A stretch of 64,000 bases of DNA from Nageia nagi (taxonomy: Eukaryota > Pinophyta), in assembly GCA_050084985.1 (NCBI GenBank), contig JBITNC010000001.1, positions 57,598,001 through 57,662,000 on the forward strand, read 5' to 3'. The translations under genes were made by a program, and so were the position numbers. Each line of letters opens with the position of its first letter. Positions within the stretch are counted from its first letter, which is position 1. Of the stretch, positions 11,795-23,112 are shown piece by piece. The notes beneath the pieces are model-generated. The model worked only from the letters and a program-made list of their open reading frames with translations. It had not been told where the DNA came from and did not search any database.

Positions 11795-12392
11795 ATAGGA
11801 GACTCTTTTGCACCCAAGTATATTTTGGATGGTTTCAACTATGGTATTAGGGAACCTAGGATGAAGACATAACTTCAAGCATAAAAACTTTGGATGATTA
11901 TCAATGAAAATCAAGTTACTCTTTAAAGGAGAAATAATTTGAAGCTTATAATGCTAAGAATGATTTGGTAACTTCTATGATCTTTTATGCAATTTTATAT
12001 AAGATTCTCCTCATGATATCTTCTTCAAACACTACAAAAGAAGCTTGGGATAAACTAAAGAATATCTACCTTAGCATTAAATTTTCTAGGAGGTTCACTA
12101 TTTTTTAGAAGTTACTTCGATCATGTTAAGAGGAAAATGAAAGTGTGGCTATATATCTAAATAAGGTTGTTGACCTTAGGAACTAGCTTATGGGTGTGGT
12201 TGCAATTGGATCAACGATGAGTTTTTGAAATTCATTATTTTTCAAAGCCTTTTTATTAAATTTAGTTAGTTTGTCACTGTTATTGAAACTAAACTTGATG
12301 ATAAAAAAGAAATGTTCTTGGAAAATCTATCAAGGCTTCTTTTGAAGCATGAGAAAATACTTAACAATAAAATGTTGATCACCACTCCTAAG
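11795..12392 (+). pseudogene. Element A gag, 5' part
   Basis: The frame opens with ATAGGAGACTC where element B has ATGGGAGAATC, so the start codon seems mutated to ATA. It continues as APKYILDGFNYG and then a copia Gag-like region: a KEAWDKLKNIYL-type segment near 12030 and the EENESVAIYLNKVVDLRNQL segment near 12130. Several stops and frameshifts interrupt it. The reading frame is cut at codons ACC ACT CCT AAG by element B, and the same frame resumes at 27653. This is the UBN2-type Gag family of plant copia elements. Confidence 0.8.
12388..12392. repeat. Left TSD of element B (CTAAG)
   Basis: CTAAG precedes the left LTR of B and recurs at 27648-27652 directly after its right LTR. Confidence 0.9.
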
Positions 12393-12894
12393 TGTTGGAA
12401 TGTATAATGCATTATTGTAAAGGTTTGTATTAAATTTTTTATATAAGTTCACTAATATTTAAAGATATCATTTGATACCTTAAGTATTTAACTAAATATG
12501 ATAGTGTAACTTATCCTACACTCCATGCAATGAACATGCCCTTAGGGTAAAAGGATGTGCATGTCATGCTTTTGTACATTGGATAAAAGGGTGATCCAAA
12601 GAGGGATTTTAGCCTATAAATAGAAGGCTCCCTCTTTGTGATCATACACCAATTTGTGGAGTAAAATTGTGCTAGAGGATAGTGTTTAAAAGCTAAGATT
12701 AAGAGGATTATAAGAGAGTTGTATTTGTGATTGAAGTAAAGATCTAATTAGTGGATGTACTTCTAGTTGAAGGAACCACTTACATCTTGTGTTATCTTTG
12801 TAAGATTGCTTTGTGTGATAGTTAGATGTGAATTGAGAGCTTTCATATGATCTTGGTAATTTAAGTGTATTCTTGTTATAATTCAATTCTTACA
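12393..12894 (+). repeat. Element B 5' LTR
   Basis: It is 502 bp, TGTTGGAATG...TTACA, with TATAAATA at 12615-12622 as a probable promoter box. It pairs with 27156-27647. Confidence 0.9.
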
Positions 12895-12896
12895 TT

Positions 12897-12908
12897 TGGT
12901 ATCAAAGC
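12897..12908 (+). promoter_or_regulatory. Element B primer-binding site
   Basis: TGGTATCAAAGC lies two bases after the LTR, one mismatch from the plant initiator-Met tRNA complement TGGTATCAGAGC. Confidence 0.85.
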
Positions 12909-13701
12909 TTGGTGTGAAAGCTCCTCTTCAACATTGTAGTGTGAAAGGTTCATCTTGCTCACTCCTCCAACTACTTTGGTGAGATAAAAGATTTGAAGGT
13001 ATAATCTTTGTTTCAATTTTTTTTCATAATATATTACTAACATTATTATAAGATGAAATGTTGATAAAAAATTTACTTACATATTATTGCTATATTATTA
13101 CTAACACTACTTTATTAGTTACATTTTCTAATATATAGCAAATAATGTGTTATAGTTAAAAAAAATTTAATGTACTCAAATTAAGTGAAAATTTGAGGAA
13201 GGGCTTACTATCTATTTTTTTCAAAATATTTGCAAAATTGATTTATTTAAAACAAGAAATTACTTCTTAGCCAATTTTACAATATATTTATGCTCTTTTT
13301 TTTTTCAAATAAGAGGAAGGGGTATTTATATCAATTTTTTTTACCTTTCTCCAAAAGTTCATATAGTTAAAAAAAATAATATATACATATGGTGAACAAT
13401 TTTTTTGTTTTAAATTGTTCTTTAGTACATTTTTTTAACAAAAATTAAAAAAAAACAACAACAAATTTCACTTGAATGTGGGAGGAGTTAAATTGCTTGG
13501 TGATTGTGATCGATGAAAGTGTGAAAGGTTTCCAATAATGCAATGCTTCTCTTCTTCGACTATTGGTTCATGGCCTCCCATAGGCCTACTAGTTCGTAGC
13601 CTATCTTTGCCCTCTATCAACACCTCCCTCCTCGTAGCCTTGCACTTGATTTTTTTCTCCTCATGCCTTTTCTCATAGCATCATGCAGTGTCTAATGGGT
13701 G
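12909..13701 (+). other. Element B leader, part before element C
   Basis: T-rich sequence runs to about 13480. A C/T-rich block follows (13490-13700), containing repeated GCCT/CTCC words. The GGGTG at 13697-13701 is the left TSD of element C. No reading frame is recognised. Confidence 0.6.
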
Positions 13702-14180
13702 TGTTAGGAAATTATAATTATTACGGAGCAATAGAACATAAAAAACATTTTAGAAATATAAGCACAGAAAATGCATAAACAAGAGAGACACAGATATACG
13801 TGGTTCACCCAGTTTGGGCTACGTCCACACCAAACAGCCAGTCCTTCCTTTTTTATTATCCAGCAAAGTGAATAGATACAACCTACAGCAGATCCGCTGT
13901 AATATCCTCTATTTTCTCTCACAGTCTCATGTATCTATTTCTTGCTCACCAAATCACATCTGTTACAATGCCCTCATGCAAAAAGAGGGGTTTTTATCTA
14001 GGGAAAAAATCCTTAAACCAAACATAAGTTCAACCGTCAGATTATTTGCCTAATAAATGGTCCAGATTGACTAGAAATTACTTTACTTTTACAAGGTAAT
14101 TTTTCAAACGTTTTTAGCTTCCTGGGATATACATCCGGCTAAAATAAACAACTCTGAATAATCATGCTCCACACACAACA
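13702..14180 (-). repeat. Element C 3' LTR
   Basis: This 479-bp LTR is the downstream one in the element's own orientation. It pairs with 18241-18718, and every substitution I saw between them is a transition. Short open frames inside the LTRs are not genes. Confidence 0.95.
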
Positions 14181-14193
14181 ATCTCCCACTTGG
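14181..14193 (-). promoter_or_regulatory. Element C polypurine tract
   Basis: On the minus strand AAGTGGGAGAT directly abuts the 3' LTR, where the plus-strand primer of copia elements is expected. Confidence 0.85.
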
Positions 14194-14276
14194 AGAATGA
14201 TTGTAGCAACTCCACCGCTGCTTCTTTTGCTGGACAATGACTCATCTTTGGACTTGGCTATTTCTCATCTTCATAG

Positions 14277-17275
14277 TCATCCTTGAAGACCAATTGAAAC
14301 TGAGCATATTCTCAGTTTCTCCCTGGTTACAACTTTTGTTAGCATATCTGCAGGATTCTGGCTAGTATGTATCTTTTCCAGCTTTAACTCTCCATCTTCC
14401 AACACTGATCGTATGAAATGGTACTTGAGCTGTATGTGTTTAGTCCTGGAATGAAATGCTGAGTTCTTTGCAAGATGAATGGCACTTTGGCTATCACTTT
14501 ATAGCGTCCCCATATCATGCTCCTTACCCAATTCACCCATGAACCTTTGTAACCAAATCATTTCTTTACTAGCCTCTGTAGCAGCAACATACTCTGCTTC
14601 TGTTGTTGAAAGTGCAACAACACTTTGGATTTTTGAAACCCAACTGACAGCTGTTCCACCAACAGTAAATACATATCCTGTAGTGCTCCTCCTGTTATCT
14701 CTGTCACCTGCCATATCTGCATCAACATATCCCTGTAGGGAAATGTTTGAACCACCAAAACATAATGCTTGATTTGTGGTACCTTTCAAATATCTGAGAA
14801 TCCATTTCACTGCCATCCAATGTTCCTTTCCTGGATTGTTCATGTACCTACTTACAACTCCCACTGCATGTGCAATATCAGGCCTTGTGCAGACCATTGC
14901 ATACATTAAGCTTCCAACTGCTGATGCATATGGAACTTTAGACATATAATCCATGTCTTCTTGGGTCTTTGGGCACATTTCCTTACTAAGTTTGAAATGG
15001 CTAGCAAAAGGTATACTAACTGGTTTTGCATTGTGCATATTAAATATTTTCAATACCTTTTGTATGTACTCATTCTGAGACAATGTCAATTTATGATTTT
15101 TCCTGTCTCTAGTGATTCTCATACCAAGGATTTGTTTTGCAGCTCCCAAATCCTTCATTACAAATGAATTTGCCAATTTTTTTTTGAGCACATTTATTTC
15201 CTGCATGTTAGACCCTGCAACAAGCATGTCATCTACATACAATAACAATATAATATAGCTGCCATCATTTTGCTTTTTCAAATAAACACAATGATCAGAG
15301 TGACATCTAGTGTAACCTTGTTCGGACATAAACTTGTCAAATTTTAGATACCACTGCCTTGGAGCCTGTTTTAAGCCATACAAGCTCTTCTTCAACCTGC
15401 ACACAAGTTTCTCCTTCCCTTTCACCTCATATCCTTGTGGCTGTTGCATATATAACTCTTCCTCCAAATCCCCATGGAGAAAGGCTGTCTTTACATCTAA
15501 CTGCTCAAGATGCAAATCTTCAGCTGCTACAAGACTAAAAAATAGTTCTAATTGAAGTCATTTTAACAATAGGAGAAAATATTTCATCAAAATCAATACC
15601 TTTCTTCTGTGCAAACCCCTTCACCACAAGTCTAGCTTTGTACCTCTATTTTCCTCCATCTTCTTCCTTCAGCCTGTAAACCCATTTATTCTTCAATGTA
15701 GTTTTTCCTGCAGGCAACCTGACTAAGTCCCAAGTCTGGTTATGCATTAAGGAGTCCATCTCTTCTTCCATGGCTACCTCCCACTTCTTCCTGCTTTCAA
15801 CCTGCATTGCTTCTTCATAACATTCAGGATCACCGGAATCAGTCAACAATAAATAATATAATGAAGGAGAGTATCGTTCAGGGGGTCTACTTATCCTGGT
15901 AGATCTTCTAACACCACTTTCAGGTGTTTGGGGTGCCTGTTGCTGTTGTGGTTGTTGGTTATTATTATTTTCAGGCACCTTTACTTTTTCAGTAATTTCA
16001 TCAAGAACTACGTATTCCTTGTTTGCTTTTTCTTGTTTCTTTTCCTGCAACTGATTCTTATACAAGACCTTTTCATTGAATATTACATCTCTACTCCTAA
16101 TGATTTTGTGATTTTCATAATCATATAAGCGATAACCAAAATCATTAACACCATATCCAATAAAGGTACATTTCTTTGACTTTGCCTCAAGCTTTGTTCT
16201 ATTTTCTTTATCAATATGGACAAAGGCCTCACAACCAAAAGGCTTTAAAAAAGAGTAGTTTACCTTTTTACCTATCCATGCTTCCTCTGGAACACCACCA
16301 TCCAAGGAACTTGAAGGCCCTCTGTTTATTAGATAAATAGCAGTATCTACAGCATCTGCCCAAAACTATAAAGGCAATCCTGCATGCAATCTCATGCACC
16401 TTGCACGCTCCATGATTGTCCTGTTCATCCTTTCTGATACACCATTTTCTTGTGGTGTTCTTGGAACTGTCTTCTCTCTACGAATTCCATGTTCTGAACA
16501 GTACCTATCAAACTCTTTGCTGCAATATTCACCTCCATTGTCTGATCTAAGACACTTCAATTTCTTTCCTTTCTCAATCTCAACCAAAGCTTTCCATTTC
16601 TTAAAAGTATCAAATACATCAGATTTATTCTTAATACAATAAATCCAAGTTTTTCTAGTTGCATCATCAATAAAGGTAACATAATAACGAGAGCCACCGA
16701 GAGATGATACTTGAGCCGGTCCCCATACATCTGTATGCACAAGCTCTAATTTTTGGCTCTTCTTCTCTTTCCCAACTCTGAGAAATCTGACTCTTCTATT
16801 TTCCATAGATGCAATTCTCACAGAAATCCAGATCAACATTCTTCAAACCTGGCAACAAATTTCTTGAGTGAAGAATCTTCATCCCCTTTTCACTCATGTG
16901 TCCGAGCCTATGATGCCATAATGCTGCATCTACTCCTTTGGAAGTTAAAGCATTAACAGAGTTAGAAATACCATTGCATAAATACAATGTACCAACCTTT
17001 TCACCTCTTGCTATTACCAGGGCTCCTTTGGTGACCTTCCAAACTTTATCTGTGAAAGTTGTCACACAACCTTCACTACCTAACTGCCCTGTTGAAATCA
17101 AATTTTTCCTTAGATCTGGAACATGCCTTACCTCCTTTAGTAGCAATTGGTTTCCATTCTGCTGTTTTATAAGAACCTTACCCATTCCAACAATTTTACA
17201 AGGTTTATCATCACCCAAACGAACTTGTCCAAAATCTCCTTGAACATAGTCATGAAAATATTTCTTATCAGGTTG
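14277..17275 (-). pseudogene. Element C pol: protease end, integrase, RT, RNase H
   Basis: A frameshift just after the protease motif DSGASFHA (17310-17275) moves pol into another frame. That frame runs 17218-16796 (LWHHRLGHMSEKG and CENCIYGK, the GAG-pre-integrase/HHCC finger). Integrase follows (16839-16366) with HTDVWGP, SDNGGE and QENGVSE, which hold the D, D and E catalytic residues. A TAG stops it in LPL*FWADAV. RT resumes at 16305. A second TAG at about 15645 (DGGK*RYKARLV) and a one-base T-run insertion near 15541 interrupt it. RT/RNase H then runs 15515-14499 with KTAFLHG, SLYGLKQAPRQWY, the catalytic YVDD and STTEAEY. A TAA at 14499 replaces a probable Tyr codon before SDSQSAIHLAK, and the polyprotein would end at 14277. 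Tnt1-94-like proteins are the closest family I recognise. Confidence 0.95.
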
Positions 17276-18174
17276 GCATGGAATGAAGCCCCTGAATCTA
17301 CCACCCAGGAATCATTAATATTTTCGAAAGAAAGAATCAAAGCATCTTGTAACACCTCACCTGTCACATTTGCTTCATGATTGTTTTCTTGCTGTGCATC
17401 TCCTTCTTTTCCCTTCCGATATCTACAGTCTCTCTTTAGGTGTCCTTTCTTTCCACAATTCCAGCACTCTAACCCCGATCTGGACTTAGATCTACCTTTC
17501 TTTGATTTACTACGATATCCTGAGCTCTTTCCTTTTTCACTTTTTCTTCCCCTAGAATCTACACTCAAAGCATTTCCTGATGTCTCATCGGAGCTTTTTC
17601 GTCGCATTTCCTCGCTAAGGATAGCACCGACAACATCATCAAACTTTAAAGTACTAGATCCAGACACAGAGTTACTAATGGCCATTACTAAACCATTCCA
17701 ACTTTCTGGTAATGAGCATAAGAATAACAGAGCTCTAACTTCATCATCAAAGTCTACCTTTACAGAACATAACTGACTTGTAATAGTATTAAAATCATTT
17801 AAATGATCCGTAACAGATCCACCTTCCGACATCTTCATATTAAATAACCGTTTCATAGGAAATACCTTGTTTGAGGCTGAGGGTTTTTCATATAGTTTTG
17901 ACAACGCCTGAAATAAACCCTCTGTCGTTGTTTCCTTCGAAATGTTGAAGGCAACTAATGCAGCGAGGCTCAACCGTATTGCTCCGAGTGCCTTTCTATC
18001 GAGAAGGTTCCACTCTTCATCTGTCATATTCGTCGGCTTATTTATTTTTCCGCTCAATGGTAGGTATAGATCTTTTTGATACAAATAATCTTCCATTTGC
18101 ATCTTCCATAGCGAGAAATTTTGGCCATTAAATTTCTCAACCCTAAACTTACCATCTTCCACCATTGCTCCCAC
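17167..18174 (-). pseudogene. Element C gag with zinc knuckle and start of protease
   Basis: The frame begins [17 protein letters not shown]. It contains the copia Gag core ([53 protein letters not shown]) and a basic stretch. The zinc knuckle [14 protein letters not shown] lies near residue 240 and the protease signature [10 protein letters not shown] near residue 290. The last ~45 codons are out of frame because of the frameshift at about 17275. Gag packages element RNA in the cytoplasm and the aspartic protease cleaves the polyprotein. The Gag part itself is uninterrupted, the best-preserved coding stretch in the window. Confidence 0.92.
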
Positions 18175-18226
18175 TCGAACGAGGAATCCTTCTTTCCTGC
18201 GAGTTTATCAGCCAAATAGACCTTCG

Positions 18227-18238
18227 GCTCTGATACCA
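18227..18238 (-). promoter_or_regulatory. Element C primer-binding site
   Basis: On the minus strand TGGTATCAGAGC lies two bases inside the 5' LTR, an exact match to the plant initiator-Met tRNA complement. Confidence 0.95.
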
Positions 18239-18240
18239 GT

Positions 18241-18718
18241 TGTTAGGAAATTATAATTATTACAGAGCAATAGAACATAAAAAATGTTTTAGAAATATAA
18301 GCACAGAAAATGCATAAACAAGAGAGACATAGATATACGTGGTTCACCCAGTTTGGGCTACGTCCACACCAAACAGTCAGTCCTTCCTTTTTTATTATCC
18401 AGTAAAGTGAATAGATACAACCTATAGCAGATCCGCTATAATATCCTCTATTTTCTCTCACAGTCTCATGTATCTGTTTCCGCTCACCAAATCACATCTG
18501 TTACAATGCCCTCATGCAAAAAGAGGGGTTTTTATCTAGGGAAAAAATCCCTAAACCAAACATAAGTTCAACCGTCAGATTATTTGCCTAATAAACGGCC
18601 CAGATTGACTAGAAATTACTTTACTTTTACAAGGTAATTTTTCAAACGTTTTTAGCTTCCTGGGATATACATCCGACTAAAATAAACAACTCTGAATAAT
18701 CATGCTCCACACACAACA
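18241..18718 (-). repeat. Element C 5' LTR
   Basis: This 478-bp LTR would carry the element's promoter. GATAAAAACC near 18526-18537 (minus strand) is a possible TATA-like box. The GGGTG TSD follows at 18719-18723. Confidence 0.95.
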
Positions 18719-18723
18719 GGGTG

Positions 18724-21409
18724 TTGATGGGTGCAATTTATTTTTTTCCTCATGCTTGTTTTTCCTTGCATTTCTCTTTGTTGGCCATCGTGTAAAATTT
18801 TTCTCTTAGATATTTTTTTCCTCAAGTTGAGTGGGCTCAATCCGATGAGCAAGCCCTCCAAAAATTATTAAAGGCCTTGGAGAAGGCTAGTGAAGTTTTT
18901 AAATAGTTTTCAACTAGCAATTGATGCATCTCCCTTACACCTCATAAGCTATGCCCCTGATGATCGTCTAGTGCTTGACCAACCCTTGCTAACTTTGACC
19001 TTGCCCTTCCTAAATCCTAAGTTTGACATTTGTTGTGCATAACCTCTCCCACTTTACTTTGCATGTGCCCCTTCCTACTATTCTCTCCCATCATGTGTAT
19101 GGTTTTGTTTAGGCACTCTCATCCCTATCATGCATGTGGCTCTGAAATGGAGCCTCTTCACCCTTACAGTTGCACCTCTAGGCATCCATTTCAAACTCTT
19201 GATCCACATTTCTTACTAAATGGTGGCCCTCTCAACCCTTACAGTTGACCTTCCATATTCATGTAGTCAAACTCAGATTCTCAACTCATCGTACTTTGAT
19301 AGGGTTGCACCTTTGCCTAGGTCCATCCTCTTAGTCGCCAGACCTCCATTCTCAATTGACCTCTCTTAGACCTCCATCTCATCTACATGGCTCATTAAAT
19401 ATCAAAATGGCCTCTCTCTTTCCTTTCATGGAACCTCTTATATACTATCCTCAACCCTACCTTTTTTTTTCCACTAGTTTAATTTCAGGAGAGTTTCTCC
19501 TTGAAAACTCTTGAGGCCCTCCCTCCTTGGATGCCTTTCTCACCATGGATTTGAAACCTCTCCAAATCTCCTTGGTACTCTATCCTCTGTTAGGAAACTC
19601 CTCATTTTTTTCTATTTTGATTGAAGTAGCATGTACCAAGGGGTTATAATCCTTTTAGTCCAAAGTTCATTTATTTTTTGGTTGCTTTTTGTTTACTCAT
19701 TTTTTTTCATGATTTGCTTTTAATGAATTTGGAATGAAGAGAAAAAGTGGTTAAAATATGCATTAATGGTTTGCAATTGAGTAAACATCAAGTGCACATT
19801 TAATACTTTTTCATCATTTCACTTGGATATATTTGTTTTAGAAAATTGTGTAAGGGAAGGGTGGCCATCATTTTACATCTAAATGCATTTAATTTTTGCT
19901 TAAGAAGAAGTACTCCATCATGAATAGCCTCTTCATTTTTTTACTTGGAGAGCTTGGGGTAAAATGGCATTAAAATTATTTGACTTGTTTTTTTTTTCTC
20001 AAGTACTAGCACGATAGCTTATTAAACACTTACTTGTTTAAATGGAGAAAATCAATTTTTTTTGAAGTAGCCTTTTTTTTAATGCCTATAATTACATTAT
20101 TTAAGGCTTTTTTTATAAATACTTATTTTTGGCATTAATGCTTAGCATTTTTTTTCTTTTTCTTTAGTTAATTTTTTCTACAAAAAATTAATAATGCAAT
20201 TTTGTTGCTATTGCTATTTTTATCTTAAGGGATCATGATTTTAAGTAAAATAAGGGGGAAATTTTATAAAATTTTTACTTAAATTATTGGATACTTATTA
20301 TTTTTAAGTATTGAATCCTTATGCAATACTTAAATTTTTTTAGATCTTTGATGCAATGTTATGAATGGACTTATGCATTTTTTTCTTTTATACAAAGTTC
20401 ATAAAATAACTTGTGCAAATTATGGTTAATGAATACTTCTTAAGTTAAATAATGCATGCTTATTACTTATTTTTTAGTAGAATGTTGCAAGCTTAGGAAC
20501 TAATTCCTTAAGTTAACTTATGCAAATTTTTGGAATTAATACATGCTTTTGCTTAAGTTTTTTTTTTTTTTGCAAATTTAACTTGTGTAAAATTAAGATT
20601 GATGTAAAGATGTCCTTTAGGAGTTGGTAAATAAAACCCATTAGATTCTTCAGTTTCAAATTGAATGGATGATGTTTTACTTATGCTCTTTTATTTCATA
20701 TTTCACATTTTGATTTATTTGCTTATGCAAACAAAAATGCAAATATTGATATGAGTAATCCCCTAAAATGAACACATCTACATGTATATTTCATAACATG
20801 ACTTATTTAGGAAGGCATAAGGTGACAACAGGTGGATTGGAGCCTTTAAGTTTGATGATCCAAGTGGTGAAAAGTTCATACTTCTTAATTGATCTTAAGT
20901 CCTATGTTGGTCTAGATTTAACTCCAATAGGTAGACAAGTATGTGTGTAGTGATATCACATATCCACACGTCTATTCAAGGATTATCCTGATAACTTAGG
21001 AAGACAACTTGAGATCTAATCAAGATTAATAATTTGATCAATCCAATAAATTTCAAAACCTTAGAAAATAGCTAGTACTTCTTCTTGTGAGAGTATACTA
21101 CTGCCCAAGGGGAATTGGTTGAGGATTGGTAGGATCTGGGCTCCTCTTGTGTGAGCATCCAAGTGAAGATCTAATTTTAGATAAGAAAACAAACCTCAAC
21201 AATGTCACTCTACATATTTGGTTTTTGAGATAATAAATGTATTTGGGTATATGGATTATTATTTGAATTGTAAAATATTTGCACTATTGAATCAAATCAA
21301 GCATGTGTTTAGTGTTAAATGTAAGATGTATTATTTACTTGACTAAAATTTAACATTTAATATTATTTATTGAAATACATGCTTATTATTTCATATTCTT
21401 ATGTAGCAA
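18724..21409 (+). other. Element B leader, part after element C
   Basis: The C/T-rich block continues to about 19600, with repeated CCTCT/ACCTC words. A T-rich tract of about 1 kb follows (19600-20580). A block at 20580-21220 is clearly shared with element A's leader at 10910-11640. A plus-strand open frame of about 72 codons at 19030-19248 in the C-rich part has no recognisable motif. The bipartite layout (T-rich, C-rich, T-rich, conserved) is visible only after mentally removing element C. Confidence 0.65.
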
Positions 21410-22149
21410 ATGGGAGAATCCTTCTTACCCAAACACATTCTTTATGGCTCCAACTTATGGATTTAGGAACCTTAGATGAAAGCTGAATTGCAGGCAAGGA
21501 AGCTTTGGCAAATAGTGAATGAAAACCTTGTACCTCTACAAATAAGAAGGCACTAGAGGCTTACAACATGAAGAATGAGTTAGCAATATCCATAATTTAC
21601 CATGCAGTTTTAGATGATGTGCTCTTGATGATTTCCTCTTCAACCTTAGCAAAGGAAGCATGGGATAAGCTTAAGCAAATCTACCTTGGTTCAAACTTTT
21701 TAAGAAGATTTACTATTCTTCAAAAGTTGCTTCAATCTCGTCAATGAGAAAATGAAAATATGGCTATCTACTTAAACAAAATTATTGACCTAAAGATTTA
21801 ACTTATTGCTTATGGGTGTAATTAGATCAATAATGAGTTCATGGTCTTTATCATTCTTCAAAGCTTTTCTTCAAATTTTAGAAACTTTATGACGATTATA
21901 AAAATAAGGCTTGATGATGAAGAAGAAATCTTCTCTCTTGAGAACCTTTCAAGGCACCTATTAAAGCATGAAAAAACTTTTAACAATAAAGGGTTGATTT
22001 CTTCTCTTAAGGATAATAACATTACTCTTTGAGTAACCAAAACTCTTTTTAAGAAGAAGTTCAACCATTAAAAGAAATTTTATCCTTCTTCCTTCAAAAG
22101 ATTTGAGAAAATAAAAAATGGCTACAACAGCAATAGGAACAATAAAAAT
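21410..22149 (+). pseudogene. Element B gag, 5' part
   Basis: ATGGGAGAATCC at 21410 opens the gag frame (MGESFLPKHILYGSN). The Gag core follows with several stops: a KEAWDKLKQIYLG-type segment near 21650, then LDDEEEIFSLENLSRHLLKHEK near 21910. The end is a basic, Asn-rich stretch (SNRNNKN) near 22130. There element F interrupts it, and the Asn-rich stretch resumes at 23131. The same order of segments is seen in element A. Confidence 0.8.
22132..22149. repeat. Left TSD of element F
   Basis: AATAGGAACAATAAAAAT occurs here and again at 23113-23130 directly after the A-run. The outermost A bases are ambiguous because they merge with the poly(A) tail, so the duplication is 16-18 bp. Confidence 0.9.
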
Positions 22150-23112
22150 ATTTGGTCGGGGGGGAGGGGATGATGGATCCACATGGGAAAGATGCTAGGA
22201 TGGGAGGGGACAGGTGTGAGAAATATCGGAAGGACGGGAGCATTCAACGTCTTGTACGACGCGGAGGTACTCAGTATCAAGTGAAATCTCCATCCCAACA
22301 TAGGTGGGAAGGCGGGATGAACAAGGCACATGAGAAGATAGTGCTGGGTCTATTTGCTTCTGAATTACTGAAAGGCTGGAAGGAGATTACTCAGGAACAA
22401 GCTATGATGGGACACAAGAGACTCGAACCAGTTTTTGGAGAAGAAGTTCGTCAGGACTACATTGTTTGGGGAATACTCTGCAATGGCGGGATAGGAGAAT
22501 TCATGGATGCTCTGTGTGGTCACAACCCGGAGTGGACTAGACAAGTTATGCAATCATGTAAAAATAGAGAAGTGCGTGTTGATGGACGCAATTTTAGGAT
22601 GACGCCGAAATTGAGTGCTCAGGCCACCAGCATGGAAGCGACGGGACAACTATTCAACAGGGAAATGAGGATGAAAAAGGAGGTGATTGAGGAATTCTAC
22701 AGGAGGGGCAATCGATTGCCGCCTACCAAAAATTCGGCATATCACATATCCACCATACTATATCCATGGGACGGGGTGGCCAAGGCTGTGTTCAAGCTCT
22801 TCACATTGGAAGGGCGGTGTACAGAACTTTTCGGACTCCACTTCACGATTTGCTGGGGTACAGATGGAGTTGCTGGGGGACTTCTTTGATCGTGGAGATA
22901 AGGAGTTTGAAATGGATTGGGATAAATATACCCAGGTAGTTAGAGGTTGGTGGGACTAGTAACGTAGACTACGGGGGATCTTGTTGGGCCCCGAAGCAGC
23001 ATAGCATCTTTTTGATAGATTCCAGGCTTGTAAAAGGTCTGATGAACTGTAAATCAAGTTTTGGGATCCTGTGCAAAACCCGTATAAATAATTTTTACCA
23101 ATATAAAAAAAA
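22150..23112 (+). mobile_element. Element F: poly(A)-tailed retroposed sequence inserted in B's gag
   Basis: A 963-bp segment begins with a G-rich 5' end (GGTCGGGGGGGAGGGG), ends in an A-run and is bounded by a 16-18 bp TSD, all hallmarks of LINE-type retroposition. Removing it restores a continuous Asn-codon-rich gag stretch. Its base composition is visibly more GC-rich than the flanks. It has no reverse transcriptase. Its 3' tail (AAAACCCGTATAAATAAT, then the A-run) matches the tail of element G, and its protein matches G's decayed protein. It is either a processed copy of a host gene or a member of a non-autonomous family that carries this gene. Confidence 0.88.
22170..22889 (+). CDS. Unidentified protein encoded in element F
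   Basis: The longest forward frame in the retroposed unit gives about 239 residues from the first ATG at 22170; upstream in-frame codons reach 22152 without an ATG. I recognise no family. Visible blocks include a basic N-terminal region, AHEKIVLGLFASELLKGWK near residues 55-75, FMDALCGHNPEWTRQV near 110-125 and FYRRGNRLPPTK near 175. The conserved YPWDGVAKAVFKLFTLEGRC block is near 200-220. The last dozen residues are probably out of frame: another frame gives LLGDFFDRGDKEFEMDWDKY and ends at 22959, so a frameshift or small deletion near 22850 is likely. Compared with G, the segment after LFGLHF is missing. Two related copies with conserved residues argue that a real source protein existed. 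Expression of this copy is doubtful. Confidence 0.5.
   Translation: MMDPHGKDARMGGDRCEKYRKDGSIQRLVRRGGTQYQVKSPSQHRWEGGMNKAHEKIVLGLFASELLKGWKEITQEQAMMGHKRLEPVFGEEVRQDYIVWGILCNGGIGEFMDALCGHNPEWTRQVMQSCKNREVRVDGRNFRMTPKLSAQATSMEATGQLFNREMRMKKEVIEEFYRRGNRLPPTKNSAYHISTILYPWDGVAKAVFKLFTLEGRCTELFGLHFTICWGTDGVAGGLL

Larger units (their letters stand above)
13702..18718 (-). mobile_element. Element C: young Tnt1-like Ty1/copia retrotransposon inserted in B's leader
   Basis: This complete 5.0-kb element lies in reverse orientation. Its LTRs (13702-14180 and 18241-18718) start TGTTAGG and end CAACA on the plus strand. The 5-bp TSD GGGTG is at 13697-13701 and 18719-18723. A tRNA-iMet primer site sits inside the right LTR and a polypurine tract inside the left LTR. 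All domains are present in copia order: gag with zinc knuckle, protease, integrase, RT and RNase H. By eye the LTRs differ at about 14 of 478 positions plus one indel, so it is the youngest LTR insertion here. At least three in-frame stops and two frameshifts mean this copy could not make a full polyprotein. Confidence 0.97.

Noticed and set aside
13704-13922. Open frame of 72 codons (minus) repeated almost identically at 18243-18461
   Set aside because: Both lie wholly inside the LTRs of element C; the repetition is that of the LTRs and not of a gene.
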